Positions 27,122-35,861 of a stretch of DNA of 64,000 nucleotides are shown here, piece by piece. Each line of letters begins with the position of its first letter. Position 1 is the first letter of the stretch. Under the pieces are notes generated by a model. The model saw only the letters and a list, made by a program, of their open reading frames with translations. It was not told the DNA's origin and made no database searches. The DNA is from Verrucomicrobiia bacterium DG1235. GTDB lineage: Bacteria > Verrucomicrobiota > Verrucomicrobiia > Opitutales > Opitutaceae. The DNA lies in the NCBI GenBank assembly GCA_000155695.1, contig DS990592.1, positions 4,167,820 to 4,231,819 on the forward strand, written 5' to 3'. A program made the position numbers and the translations under genes.

Positions 27122-28051
27122 CTAGGGTTTGAGCCAGCCTTGGGAAAATAGATCTGCTTTCACGACGTCGTTCTCGTAGTGGAACCACTCTTTGCGGGCA
27201 ATCTTGCGCATAAAGTAGGTGACGACGGTGGAGGTGTTGACGATGAAGAATGAGTAGAGGAGCGCCGGCCAGAGGATGAGGTTGGCGATCTCCTTGTCTG
27301 GGAAGCTGAGTAGGATGATGGCGAACGCGAGAGGACCGTTCTGGATGCCGGTTTCGAGAGAAACGGTTCGACAGCTGCGTCGCGACATGCCCAAGGCGCG
27401 GCTGACCCAATAGCCGAAGAGAAAGCCCCCGAGTCCGAGTCCGATGCTGGTGAAGAGAATCGAAAGGTCGGAATTGATCATGCTGGTGAAGTTTCGCGGC
27501 AGCCAGCTGACGATGAGGAAGAGGATGACGATGATGCCGAGAGCGGCTCCGGTCTCCTCCATATTCTTTGCCCAGCGTTCGCTCCGATGACGAAGGTAGA
27601 TGCCGCCCGCGACGGGGACGAGGCAGGCGACGAGCGAGAGCATGACGGCTTTGATGTCCACCTGCAGGTTTGCCGCTTCGAAGGGAGCGGTGTAGAAGGC
27701 GAGGAGGAGCGGCATGGCCAGTAGGGCGGTGCCGGTAGTAATGGAGCTGAGCGAAATGCTGAGGGCGAGGTCTCCTTTTGCGAAGTAGTTGAAGAGACTC
27801 GATGTCGTGCCGGAGGGGCAGCAGGCCACTATGATGATTCCGATGGCCCACGCGTTGGGCATTTGGAAGAACTTTGCCATGCTGAAGGCGAGGGCGGGCA
27901 TGATTACGTATTGGGAGAGGAAGCCCACGATGACGGGTTTTGGGGTTTTAATCGCCTTTCTAAAGTCAACTAGAGAAAGGGAACATCCTAGCCCGAACAT
28001 GATGAAAAGTATCATCGCCTTCAGGAGGCTTTCCTCGAACGGGGTAATCAT
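27122..28051 (-). CDS. BASS-family (bile acid:sodium symporter-like) transporter
   Basis: A 309-residue polytopic membrane protein with about nine helices. The family features are visible: FGLGCSLSLVDF after the first helix, VACCPSGTTSSLFNYFAKGDLALSI forming the substrate/sodium crossover, and TVSLETGIQNGPLAF in the second half. The substrate is unknown; family members move organic acids such as bile acids, pyruvate or pantoate. An in-frame TTG at 28150 would add 33 residues. I prefer ATG 28051 because it begins just before the first helix. Confidence 0.85.
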   Translation of the reverse strand: MITPFEESLLKAMILFIMFGLGCSLSLVDFRKAIKTPKPVIVGFLSQYVIMPALAFSMAKFFQMPNAWAIGIIIVACCPSGTTSSLFNYFAKGDLALSISLSSITTGTALLAMPLLLAFYTAPFEAANLQVDIKAVMLSLVACLVPVAGGIYLRHRSERWAKNMEETGAALGIIVILFLIVSWLPRNFTSMINSDLSILFTSIGLGLGGFLFGYWVSRALGMSRRSCRTVSLETGIQNGPLAFAIILLSFPDKEIANLILWPALLYSFFIVNTSTVVTYFMRKIARKEWFHYENDVVKADLFSQGWLKP

Positions 28052-28201
28052 TGCTCTGCTAAAGTACTGAGGGACACAGGGTTTTCCAGAAAATAATTTG
28101 GGGTGTGCATGGCGTTTTTGCATCCAGTCTAGCGCGTATGAAGCGGTCAAACTTGGTAGATTCGCTAAAAAAAGCCGCTGAGCAGACGATTAGCTAGTGA
28201 G

Positions 28202-28672
28202 ATGAAGCGTCTTTGCATAGTGGCGTTGGCGTTTGCCTGCGTTTGCTCCGCCCGGGAGTACCAACCCAGTGAGGTGGAAATCTCTCTCCATCGTCGCGAG
28301 GTTTTCACTTTGGCGAGGGACTACATCGTGAACACTTTTAATCTTCAGCTTGTGGAGGAGGGTTCGTTCAATCCCGTGCGTTTCAATTCGAATGGCGTGT
28401 GGGGAAACTTCGAAGCTCGGATAAAGGAGCTGGGAGACGATCGCTATGAGGTGCAAGGTTGGGTGAACGCCGTTGGCCATGACCGTAATCGGATTCGTTG
28501 GACGGTGCATATTCGCTACGGCCAGCTCGATCCGGAAGGATGGCGCTATCGCAAGATTGACGAGGTCGTCGAGAATGAGCCGGAGTTTCTCGGCTGGCAG
28601 TTTGGCGACTACCACAGCATCGGCTACAAGGCTGAGTACGATCCTTTGTTTATGGCTCGTACCTTTGACTAG
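28202..28672 (+). CDS. Small secreted protein of unknown function
   Basis: A 156-residue protein not recognised. It starts with a short Sec signal peptide (MKRLCIVALAFACVCSARE), cleaved probably after CSA. The mature part is charged and predicted soluble, with EVEISLHRREVFTLARDYI and an aromatic C-terminal half (YHSIGYKAEYDPLF). It has no cysteine pairs, repeats or known enzyme motif. It is divergent from the BASS gene and convergent with the LysM amidase gene. Confidence 0.7.
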   Translation: MKRLCIVALAFACVCSAREYQPSEVEISLHRREVFTLARDYIVNTFNLQLVEEGSFNPVRFNSNGVWGNFEARIKELGDDRYEVQGWVNAVGHDRNRIRWTVHIRYGQLDPEGWRYRKIDEVVENEPEFLGWQFGDYHSIGYKAEYDPLFMARTFD

Positions 28673-28739
28673 AGCGCTGGGACGCTAGGAGCGCGGAGGG
28701 CTTGGGGCGCGAAACGTGTAAGGTTGCGCATTTCGTGTT

Positions 28740-28761
28740 CCCGGGGCAGAGGGCGCCCGGG
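28740..28761. terminator. GC-rich inverted repeat between convergent genes
   Basis: CCCGGG (28740-28745) pairs with CCCGGG (28756-28761) around a 10-base loop in the 99-base gap between the small secreted gene and the LysM amidase. No T-tract is present. A bidirectional termination role is inferred from position. Confidence 0.4.
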
Positions 28762-28771
28762 GGCTACCCTG

Positions 28772-30031
28772 TTACTTGGCGAGCTTGGCTTTGAGGGTCT
28801 TGGTGGGGAAATGCTTGCCGGGACATTCCGTGTGCTTGGGGTGTATGAGGGTGTGGGTGGTGACGCGGCTGAGCGGGACTTTGGCCTTGCTCATGAGGTA
28901 GCGGACGAGGGCTTCGAGGGTGGCCATCTGCTTGGCGGTTGGCTTGGTCTTGGAGAAGTCGCCCACGAGGCAGATGCCGATGCTTATCTGGTTGAGCGTG
29001 TAGCTCGAGAGGTGTCCGCCTTGGATTTGCTTTTTCCAGCGATCGCCGATGTGGAGCTCTCCGTCTTTCATGCCGCGGCCGTTTCCGATGACGAAGTGGT
29101 AGGCGAGTCCGTTTTCCATGCGTCGTTCTTCGCGGTGGAAGCGATCGAAGGCTTTGGCTGAGCCGCTGGCTGAGGCGCTGTGGTGGATGACGATGTGGCG
29201 CCATTGGCTGGACTTGGTACGGGTACGGTCGAGCGTTTTGAGGTCGGAGGAGGCGAGGCTGGGCTTGCTGGCGGCTGCAGCGGCGGGCGAGCCGGCGACG
29301 ACGGGGATGCGGATGACTTGTCCGATGCGGATCTTGTTGGAGTTGCGGATGGCGTTGAGCGTTTTGAGAGAGCTCAAGCTGACGCCGTAGGTTTTGGCGA
29401 TGTCGGAGAGGCTGTCTCCGCGTCGGATCTTGTAATCGATGTATTGAGTGGGCGCTGGAGCGGATGGCTGGCTTGCCGTGGGGGAGCCTGCAGATACCGG
29501 AATGCGAATGACTTGCCCGATACTGATCTTGTTTGAGTTGCGGATGGCGTTGAGGGCTTTCAGCTCGCTCAGGCTGGCTCCGTATTTTTTGGCGATGTCG
29601 GAGAGGTTGTCTCCGCGTCGGATTTTGTACTCGATGACGCTGGGGGCCGCGGCGGGGATGGTGAGTTGCTGTCCGGCGACGATCTGGTTGGCGTTGGTGA
29701 TTTGGTTGGCGCTCTTGATGGCTTCGACCGTGACTTTGTAGGCTTGGGCGATTTCGGTGAGGGTTTCGCCTTTGCGCACGCGATGGGCGGTGGTGGCTGT
29801 GGTCTCGACGGTGTCGCTGGAGGGGACGGGAATGGTGAGCTCTTGGCCGACTTTGATGCGGTTGGCGTTTGAGATCTTGTTGGCGTTTTTGATCGCCTGA
29901 GCGGTGACTTTGTAGGCCTGGGCGATTTCGGTGAGGGTTTCGCCTTTTCGCACGCGGTGAACGGTCACGGCCTCGCTAGTGGAGCTGAGCGCGGCGAGGG
30001 TGAGCGTGATGTATGCGAATAGCTTATACAT
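28772..30031 (-). CDS. LysM-repeat N-acetylmuramoyl-L-alanine amidase
   Basis: A 419-residue exported cell-wall enzyme. After a signal peptide (about 1-21) there are four LysM peptidoglycan-binding repeats (about 24-68, 84-128, 135-178, 202-245). Repeats 1-2 (RVRKGETLTEIAQAYKVT) and 3-4 (KIRRGDSLSDIAK) form two near-duplicate pairs. The C-terminal 140 residues are an Amidase_2/PGRP-like domain (HIVIHHSASASG, AYHFVIGNG, ISIGICLVGDF, THTLIHPKHTECPGKHF) with zinc-ligand histidines. It cleaves stem peptides from glycan strands. Its ATG directly abuts the TAA of the SET gene. Confidence 0.92.
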   Translation of the reverse strand: MYKLFAYITLTLAALSSTSEAVTVHRVRKGETLTEIAQAYKVTAQAIKNANKISNANRIKVGQELTIPVPSSDTVETTATTAHRVRKGETLTEIAQAYKVTVEAIKSANQITNANQIVAGQQLTIPAAAPSVIEYKIRRGDNLSDIAKKYGASLSELKALNAIRNSNKISIGQVIRIPVSAGSPTASQPSAPAPTQYIDYKIRRGDSLSDIAKTYGVSLSSLKTLNAIRNSNKIRIGQVIRIPVVAGSPAAAAASKPSLASSDLKTLDRTRTKSSQWRHIVIHHSASASGSAKAFDRFHREERRMENGLAYHFVIGNGRGMKDGELHIGDRWKKQIQGGHLSSYTLNQISIGICLVGDFSKTKPTAKQMATLEALVRYLMSKAKVPLSRVTTHTLIHPKHTECPGKHFPTKTLKAKLAK

Positions 30032-30619
30032 TTACCGGGATTCGCTGGCCGTCTTTTTCTGGCGTTTCTTGAGCTTCTTTAGTTTGCCCCAGTCCTCTTT
30101 TCGAACGATGTGGCCGACGCAGTTTTCTGAGCCGCAAAGACAGGGGTGGTCTTTCCAATGTTCCAGGGCGTAGCCGTAGTCGAAGGTAATCTCCTCGCCT
30201 TTCTTGATCTCTTTGAGCGACACGAGCCAGATTTCGCCTTCGACGTTTTGGGCTTCGCAGTTGGGCGAGCAGGAGTGGTTGGCGAGTCGGGCGATGTTCC
30301 AGTCGAAGTTTCCGTCGATATCGGTCTTGTCGTCGAGTTCGAAGATGTAGACGGCGCCGACGTCTTCGGATTGGGAGAGGTCGTGCTGACTGTTTGCGCG
30401 CTGGGTGGACTCTTTCTTTTTGACGAGTTCGCCGAGGTATTGGATGACGTATTCGTCTTCCGGTATGCGCTTGGCGGCGAAGAGTCCGCGATTGTGAATG
30501 GATGACTCGGACGCTCGGACGTAGGGAAATTCTGGCGGGTCGCCGTTTTCGTCGAGGCCGATGTAGACCGGCTTTTTCTTCTTTTTAGGAGCTTTTTTGG
30601 TTTTTGATTCTTTGCCCAT
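30032..30619 (-). CDS. SET-domain protein lysine methyltransferase
   Basis: A 195-residue protein (starting at ATG 30619; an ATG at 30664 would add 15 residues and overlap the preceding gene). It begins with a run of lysines, then a SET domain: SSIHNRGLFAAKRI binds AdoMet, NHSCSPNC carries cysteines and the pseudoknot asparagine, and EITFDYGY holds the catalytic tyrosine. A post-SET CxCxxxxC follows (CLCGSENC) for zinc. The lysine-rich tail at the C-terminus is also notable. Targets in bacteria may be ribosomal or histone-like proteins, but none is known here. It lies between a DUF167 gene and the LysM amidase, all on the minus strand. Confidence 0.88.
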   Translation of the reverse strand: MGKESKTKKAPKKKKKPVYIGLDENGDPPEFPYVRASESSIHNRGLFAAKRIPEDEYVIQYLGELVKKKESTQRANSQHDLSQSEDVGAVYIFELDDKTDIDGNFDWNIARLANHSCSPNCEAQNVEGEIWLVSLKEIKKGEEITFDYGYALEHWKDHPCLCGSENCVGHIVRKEDWGKLKKLKKRQKKTASESR

Positions 30620-30639
30620 AGGGAGCTTGGAAGGGTGGT

Positions 30640-30924
30640 TCAAGGGCGGGGAAGTCGCTGCCATTGGCTAGAGGAGAGTCGCTCGAAGGCAATCAATTTC
30701 TGTCTGCTGGTCTCTCCGCGAGCGATGCTGATTTGGTTTTTGGATACGCCGGTTTCTTTGGCGAGAAACGCGATGAGGGCTTTGTTTGCCTTGCCGTCTT
30801 GTGGGGGCGACTGGATGCGGATCTTGAGGCTGCCGTCTTCGAGCCAGCCGGCGATTTCGCTTCGGGAAGCGTTGGGCAGCACCTTGACGGAGAGGATATG
30901 CTGGCTGGTCGGGGAACTCGGCAT
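30640..30924 (-). CDS. DUF167 (YggU-like) protein
   Basis: A 94-residue small protein of the YggU/DUF167 family. LSVKVLPNASRSEIAG, LKIRIQSPPQDGKANKALIAFLAKE and ISIARGETSRQKLI are the family signatures. The biochemical function is not established. It precedes the SET gene by 20 bases (using the ATG at 30619), so the two are probably cotranscribed with the amidase gene. Confidence 0.9.
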   Translation of the reverse strand: MPSSPTSQHILSVKVLPNASRSEIAGWLEDGSLKIRIQSPPQDGKANKALIAFLAKETGVSKNQISIARGETSRQKLIAFERLSSSQWQRLPRP

Positions 30925-30998
30925 GTGCTTGGGAGTCCTTATTGGGCGCTTGCGTTTCTGGCGCGATGCAATTCTTAAAGGGGTGTAGGAAACAGAGT

Positions 30999-31463
30999 AT
31001 GCTGAATCAGAAGAATAGGGAACCGAACTTCATCGAGAAGCGTCGGCAGTGGAAAAGCAAGATGGATAAGCCGCTTTCGCGCCGGATGCTTATCATGGTT
31101 TTGCCTGCTCTTGTTTTGAGTGTTTTTGTGATGATGTCCGCTCCTTACCTGAAAATCATGGTGGAGGAGTTCATGAAGAGTGGCGATGACATGAGCTACC
31201 CGGTGGAGCTCGATATTTCCGACAAGAAGGTGGTGGAAAAGGAGGGTCCTCCTCCGGATCCGGACGCGGTCTTGCGCGATGAGTATCGCAAGCAGCTCGA
31301 GGCGGAGGGTTTCGACTGGCGGAAGAAGCCGGAAGTCGAAGGGCCGGATTTGAGCTTCGCTCGCGAGCGCGAGCTTCCGATCGTGCCGGTCGAGGTGGAG
31401 TTGCCAAACACGATGACGGAGCTCCAGTCTCGTTCAAAGAACGAAGAAGCTCCGTCAGAGTAG
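30999..31463 (+). CDS. Single-pass membrane protein of unknown function
   Basis: A 154-residue protein not recognised. A basic N-terminus (RRQWKSKMDKPLSRR) precedes one transmembrane helix (about 30-50, MLIMVLPALVLSVFVMMSA). The rest is acidic and proline-rich, likely periplasmic. ATG 30999 is preferred over upstream starts because an AGGA lies about 11 bases before it. It is divergent from the DUF167-SET-amidase group and convergent with an HDOD gene. Confidence 0.65.
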   Translation: MLNQKNREPNFIEKRRQWKSKMDKPLSRRMLIMVLPALVLSVFVMMSAPYLKIMVEEFMKSGDDMSYPVELDISDKKVVEKEGPPPDPDAVLRDEYRKQLEAEGFDWRKKPEVEGPDLSFARERELPIVPVEVELPNTMTELQSRSKNEEAPSE

Positions 31464-31473
31464 TGTTTAGGTG

Positions 31474-31489
31474 CCAGCGTTACGGCTGG
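31474..31489. terminator. Small inverted repeat between convergent genes
   Basis: CCAGC (31474-31478) pairs with GCTGG (31485-31489) around a 6-base loop in the 39-base gap between two converging genes. No T-tract follows. This is a weak terminator candidate. Confidence 0.3.
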
Positions 31490-31502
31490 GAAATTGAATT
31501 GT

Positions 31503-32327
31503 CTAGCAGGAGGAGAGTTTCCCCTGAATGACCGAGTCGGCCAAGTGTAGGCTGTCGCTTACGTCGGTGATGAGGTTCCAAAGCGTTTGTTCGCCTTCGC
31601 CGAGGAGATTGAGCACGAGCAGGTCTGGCCCGAGGGCTTGATCTGGCAGCTCGTCGACTTCGCGGATGACGCCGGTGATCCATTTGGCGAGGTTGAGCAG
31701 GCAGGCCATTTTTCCTGTGGTCTGGCAGTCGAGCGGCGAGTACTGGAAGCGAATCGGGTCGACGATGGCGCTGGGGAGTCCCCAGTCGCTCAGCATTTTG
31801 GAGCAGAGTCCGGAGAAATTGTACTTCTTGAGGCGGTTGTTGAGATTTCTGGATGTTACGCTTTCGGCTTCCGGTCGCTCGCAGTTGGCGATGCCTTCCG
31901 CGAGGGAATGGATGAGTCCGATGGTGTAGGCGCGTTGCTTGTCGAGGTTGTGCTTGTCGGCTAGGTTTTCCATGCAGACGGCGCAGGTGATGGCTCGTTT
32001 CCAGGTATCGGATGAGAGGGCGCAGTCTTGGCTGCTGCTGGGATAGGAATAGAGGCCGAGCAGGTCGTACATGCGTTGGAAGCCGATCGCGGTGACGGCT
32101 TCTTCGATGCTGAGGCAACCTTCCGGACGTTTGTCTTGGGTGAGGTTCGCTTCCCTGAGGATACGGATGGCCAGAAGAGGCTCGAGGCGGATGAGCGCCA
32201 TGATCTCGTCGGGGTTCACATTTCCTTCAGCGACGATTGATCTGAGGCTTTTTCCGATACGTGAGGCGGGGGAAAGTTTTTCGAACTGTTGCTGTAGTTG
32301 TTCGACTGTAGGATTGACTGAGTCCAT
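31503..32327 (-). CDS. HDOD-domain protein
   Basis: A 274-residue cytoplasmic protein made almost wholly of an HDOD domain (HD-related output domain), about residues 10-220. This helical fold is related to HD hydrolases but lacks their metal ligands and acts in signal transduction. Recognisable parts are IMALIRLEPLLAIRILREAN and SIEEAVTAIGFQRMYDLL. No receiver or other input domain is attached. A second HDOD gene lies upstream on the same strand, 171 bases away. Confidence 0.82.
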   Translation of the reverse strand: MDSVNPTVEQLQQQFEKLSPASRIGKSLRSIVAEGNVNPDEIMALIRLEPLLAIRILREANLTQDKRPEGCLSIEEAVTAIGFQRMYDLLGLYSYPSSSQDCALSSDTWKRAITCAVCMENLADKHNLDKQRAYTIGLIHSLAEGIANCERPEAESVTSRNLNNRLKKYNFSGLCSKMLSDWGLPSAIVDPIRFQYSPLDCQTTGKMACLLNLAKWITGVIREVDELPDQALGPDLLVLNLLGEGEQTLWNLITDVSDSLHLADSVIQGKLSSC

Positions 32328-32498
32328 GCCCAGTTTTTCGCCCGGAAACCAGCCACGTTTAGCGGCTTGAACTAGATTTGGTAATCGAGCTCAGAGGTTC
32401 GAGCAAAGCGCTGTATTACCTGTAGTATTTCCGTGGAGACTTTCCTCTATCGAGGGGTCGGGATGGCGCCTATGAAAGGGTTGTCGGAATATCGAAAG

Positions 32499-34070
32499 TC
32501 AAATCGCGGTTATGTCCTGTGACTCGATCTTTCCGTAGAGGTCGGAGATCATCGCTCGAATGTAGCGGAGGTGCTTGAGGTCGCTTTCGTTCAAGTCGAT
32601 ATGCCGTTCGTGCGAGACGGTTCCTGCGATGATGGAATAGAGGCGTCCGTCGTGGTTGACGGGTAGAATGATCAGGGAGCTGGTGTCGCCGGCGGCGTGT
32701 ATCCAGTCTGGGATAACGGAACGGATTTTTCCGGCGTTGGTGTCTTGGATGAGAATGTCTTCCTTGCGAGCGAGGCAGATGGAGAAAATGTCTTTCTTGT
32801 CGGGAGCGAGCAGGGGCCGATTTTTGACTTTGGCGAAAAGGTCGCCGATTCCGTAACGGGCTGACAGGCAGTGCGGATCGAATTCCTCGCGCACGAAAGC
32901 GAGGCAGTTTTCGAGATTTACGGCTTCCTTGAAAGCTATGCAGACCGACATGAAAACGGTCTCGAGCTTCACTTTTGAGCCGGACTGGAGGCAGAGTGAT
33001 ATGGATTCGACGGCTTGGGCGAAGGTGGCGTCGGAGAAGGTTTTGCGTTCGTCCTCGTTCATCTCGCCGACGGATTTTTGCTTTAGCTGGGCTGAGATGC
33101 GAGCGTAAGGGGGCGGTTCCGGCAGGTCTGATCCGCTTAGTCTTGCTATGAGGTTGGAGCTGGCGGGCGAGTCCTTTTCGTCGAGGCGAACGGCGCGGTT
33201 CAGGGTGCTTATGTCCTCTTCGACTTTGATTAGCGCTTCGTTGACGGTTTCGATGCTGAGCGGGTAGCTTCTGGAGAAGCGCGAGAGCACGTCTGCGAGG
33301 GCGTCGTTGAAGGCGTCCGGAGAGATTGTTTCGTCGAAGACGACGGAGCAGAGTCCGATAGAGAGGTCGGAGAGGAGGAGGATTTCGTCTTCGGTGGTTT
33401 CCGGGGGGCGGGAGATGGTTTCTTTGGTCACCGCTCGCAGCGAGTACATGATGCTTTTGGGCAGGTTTGTTTGGCTGAGAATCTTTTGTCCCAATTTGAG
33501 AGGAGTCAGGCCGAATACTTTTTCGAAAGCGAGGTCCTCGGGCATGTCGAGGGCGTGCGAGCGCGCGAGGCGGTAGTTGTCGATAAGGAAGGTGGAGAGC
33601 AGGAGTCTGCCGTAGCTGCGCAGGGAGGCGCAGACGAAGAGGAGGTCGGAGTTTAGGGAGCTTTCGGGTTGTTGGTCGAGTTGCTGGGCCAGCATTCCGC
33701 TGCAGACGCAGAGGGCGGCCACGTTTCGTTGCTCGTAGGTGTTGGCTCCTTCTCCGGCGTTTTCGGCGAGCATGAGCGAGATGGCCAGATTGCGGATTTT
33801 TTCGAAGCCGACGGTGTGGATAGCGTCAGAAATGGTGGCGACGGCGATGCCCATCGGATTGAAGCCGAGGGTGTTGGCCGAGCTGATGACTTTTTCGGTG
33901 ATGGTGGGATCGCGGCCGATCAGTTGTGAAAGCTCCTCGATTGAGATGCTGAACGCTTTTGCGGCCAGCTGTTGAATGAGTTGAATGATCTCGGTGATCG
34001 CGGTCGTCTTTTCGTCGGCGATTGCGTGTTCGATTTCAGCTATGGTCTTTCGGGCGAGCGATTCTGACAT
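32499..34070 (-). CDS. HDOD-GAF domain signalling protein
   Basis: A 523-residue cytoplasmic protein. Residues about 20-225 form an HDOD domain (ELSQLIGRDPTITEKVISSAN, ISDAIHTVGFEKIRNLAIS). A helical linker follows, and about 345-515 looks like a GAF sensor domain (FAQAVESISLCLQSG, then SLIILPVNHDGRLYSIIAG). An in-frame TTG at 34151 would add 27 residues; ATG 34070 is preferred. It is divergent from rny. The GAF ligand is unknown. Confidence 0.8.
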   Translation of the reverse strand: MSESLARKTIAEIEHAIADEKTTAITEIIQLIQQLAAKAFSISIEELSQLIGRDPTITEKVISSANTLGFNPMGIAVATISDAIHTVGFEKIRNLAISLMLAENAGEGANTYEQRNVAALCVCSGMLAQQLDQQPESSLNSDLLFVCASLRSYGRLLLSTFLIDNYRLARSHALDMPEDLAFEKVFGLTPLKLGQKILSQTNLPKSIMYSLRAVTKETISRPPETTEDEILLLSDLSIGLCSVVFDETISPDAFNDALADVLSRFSRSYPLSIETVNEALIKVEEDISTLNRAVRLDEKDSPASSNLIARLSGSDLPEPPPYARISAQLKQKSVGEMNEDERKTFSDATFAQAVESISLCLQSGSKVKLETVFMSVCIAFKEAVNLENCLAFVREEFDPHCLSARYGIGDLFAKVKNRPLLAPDKKDIFSICLARKEDILIQDTNAGKIRSVIPDWIHAAGDTSSLIILPVNHDGRLYSIIAGTVSHERHIDLNESDLKHLRYIRAMISDLYGKIESQDITAI

Positions 34071-34273
34071 GTGGGATGATTGAGAGTCGAGGGAGGGAAG
34101 TACCTGAGAAACAACAGGCTGTGGCGAGGATGGCAAACCGATCACGTACAACTTGTTTGATCCTCAAGGTCTTTTACAACTCATTTGCTTATGTTTTAGC
34201 GCTTATTAGCCATTGTTGCGGGTAGAACTTGTTATTGCGTTGCTCGTAAAATTTATTTGCCATCTGCTTATCA

Positions 34274-34305
34274 AGAGACCCCTCCTTGGGTGTCTCTCTT
34301 TTTAT
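34274..34305 (+). terminator. Intrinsic terminator hairpin in the rny leader
   Basis: AGAGAC-CCC (34274-34282) pairs with GGG-T-GTCTCT (34288-34297) around TCCTT, and the stem is followed at once by CTTTTTATAT. This is a textbook + strand terminator, yet no + strand gene lies upstream within the divergent region. It ends nine bases before the preferred rny ATG, so it would block or tune rny transcription or end a short leader RNA. Confidence 0.7.
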
Positions 34306-34313
34306 ATCTCGGT

Positions 34314-35849
34314 ATGGTAAGTTCCATTTGGATCGCCCTAGCATCTTTGGCAGTCGGCTTTGTAGGAGCGTATCTCACCTTGCGGTGGACGATGCGTCAA
34401 AGGCGTGAGCAGGCGAAAGCGGAAGCCGAGTCTCTGCTCGAATTGGCTCGTCGCAAGTCTGATATCGAGGCGCTCGAGGCCAAGGCCAAGGTGGAGCGCG
34501 AAATCGAGGGATTGCGCAGTGATTTCGAGCGGGCGGAGCAGCGTTCGGAGCTCGAGATCGAGATGAAGCTGAAGGAGATCCGCTCTCACGAGGAGTCGAT
34601 CGGCTTGCTCGACCACCAGCTTGAGTTGCGGCAGAAGCAGATCGAGAAGGAGCTCGACGAGCTGAAGGTCAACCGGGCGGACCTTTCTGAAATGTCTGCG
34701 AATATGCAGCGGACGATGGCGAATCTTGCCAGCATGGACGTGACGGAGATCAAGGAGTCTCTTCGCGAGCAGGTGCGGCTGGATTGCGCGGAGGAGCTTA
34801 AGAAACTCCGTAAGCAGGTCCTCGAGCGCTCGGAAGCGGATATTCAGCGAGAGGCCCGCCGCACGATTTTAGCGGCGATGCAGCGTATCGCCAGCAAGCC
34901 GAACAACGACATCACTGCGACCGTCGTCCAACTCCCTAATGACGACATGAAGGGCCGTATCATTGGTCGGGAGGGGCGAAACATTAAGTGTTTTGAAACG
35001 GCGACGGGTACGACGGTATTGATCGACGAGTCGCCGAGCATGGTGTTGCTTTCCTCGTTTGATCCGGTTCGTCGCGAGATTGCGAAGACGGCGCTCGAAC
35101 GGCTGGTAGCTGACGGTCGAATTCATCCGGCGACGATTGAGGAATTCGTGAGCGACGCTCGCAACGACGTGGACCAGATCGTGGAAAACGCGGGAGACGC
35201 AGCGGTCGAGCAACTCAAGATCTCGCGTCTGCATCCGGAGATCATCAGCTTGCTGGGCAAGTTGAAGTTCCGCACCTCCTATTCGCAGAACGTGCTGGAG
35301 CATTCGGTGGAGGTTGGGTTTCTGGCTTCAATCATAGCGTCCGAGCTCGGACTGGATCCGAACATAGCCAAGCGCGCCGGTCTTTTGCACGACATTGGCA
35401 AGGCGATCGACGGGGAGTATGAAGGCAGCCATGCGTTGGTCGGAGCGGATTTCGTGAAGACTCGCGGGGAGGATGCTATCGTGGTCAACGCGGTGGCCGC
35501 TCACCACGAGGAAGTCGCCCCGGAATCGCTTTACGCGGGGGTGGTGATTTTGGCCGATACGATTTCGGCGGTTCGTCCCGGAGCGCGGACGGAGACGCTC
35601 ACTTCCTACATCGATCGCTTGAAGGATCTTGAGGATGTGGCCCTTTCATTTCCGGGAGTGAGCTGCGCCTATGCGATCCAAGCGGGTCGCGAGGTGCGAG
35701 TGATCGTCGATCCGGAGCGATCAACTGACGAGGAGGCTCGGAACCTGGCGCGGGAGATTCGCGACAAGATAGAGTCGCAGCTGGAGTTTCCTAGCTCTAT
35801 TCGCGTGACGGTGGTGCGCGAGCAGCGGTACGTCGAAACGGCGAAGTAG
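34314..35849 (+). CDS. rny: Ribonuclease Y
   Basis: A membrane-anchored endoribonuclease that initiates mRNA decay, 511 residues from ATG 34314. Domain order is normal: one N-terminal transmembrane helix (about 3-24), a long coiled coil (about 30-190), a KH RNA-binding domain (GRIIGREGRNIKCFE, about 220-235), and an HD domain with the metal-binding pair in GLLHDIGKAID (about 365). An in-frame TTG at 34257 would add 19 residues and place the leader hairpin inside the gene, which I consider less likely. It is followed by a convergent lipoprotein gene. Confidence 0.95.
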   Translation: MVSSIWIALASLAVGFVGAYLTLRWTMRQRREQAKAEAESLLELARRKSDIEALEAKAKVEREIEGLRSDFERAEQRSELEIEMKLKEIRSHEESIGLLDHQLELRQKQIEKELDELKVNRADLSEMSANMQRTMANLASMDVTEIKESLREQVRLDCAEELKKLRKQVLERSEADIQREARRTILAAMQRIASKPNNDITATVVQLPNDDMKGRIIGREGRNIKCFETATGTTVLIDESPSMVLLSSFDPVRREIAKTALERLVADGRIHPATIEEFVSDARNDVDQIVENAGDAAVEQLKISRLHPEIISLLGKLKFRTSYSQNVLEHSVEVGFLASIIASELGLDPNIAKRAGLLHDIGKAIDGEYEGSHALVGADFVKTRGEDAIVVNAVAAHHEEVAPESLYAGVVILADTISAVRPGARTETLTSYIDRLKDLEDVALSFPGVSCAYAIQAGREVRVIVDPERSTDEEARNLAREIRDKIESQLEFPSSIRVTVVREQRYVETAK

Positions 35850-35861
35850 GGCTGGCTGCTC

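Noticed and set aside
28051-28150. TTG start at 28150 adding 33 residues to the BASS transporter
   Set aside because: The extra residues are polar and lie outside the family fold; ATG 28051 sits just before the first helix.
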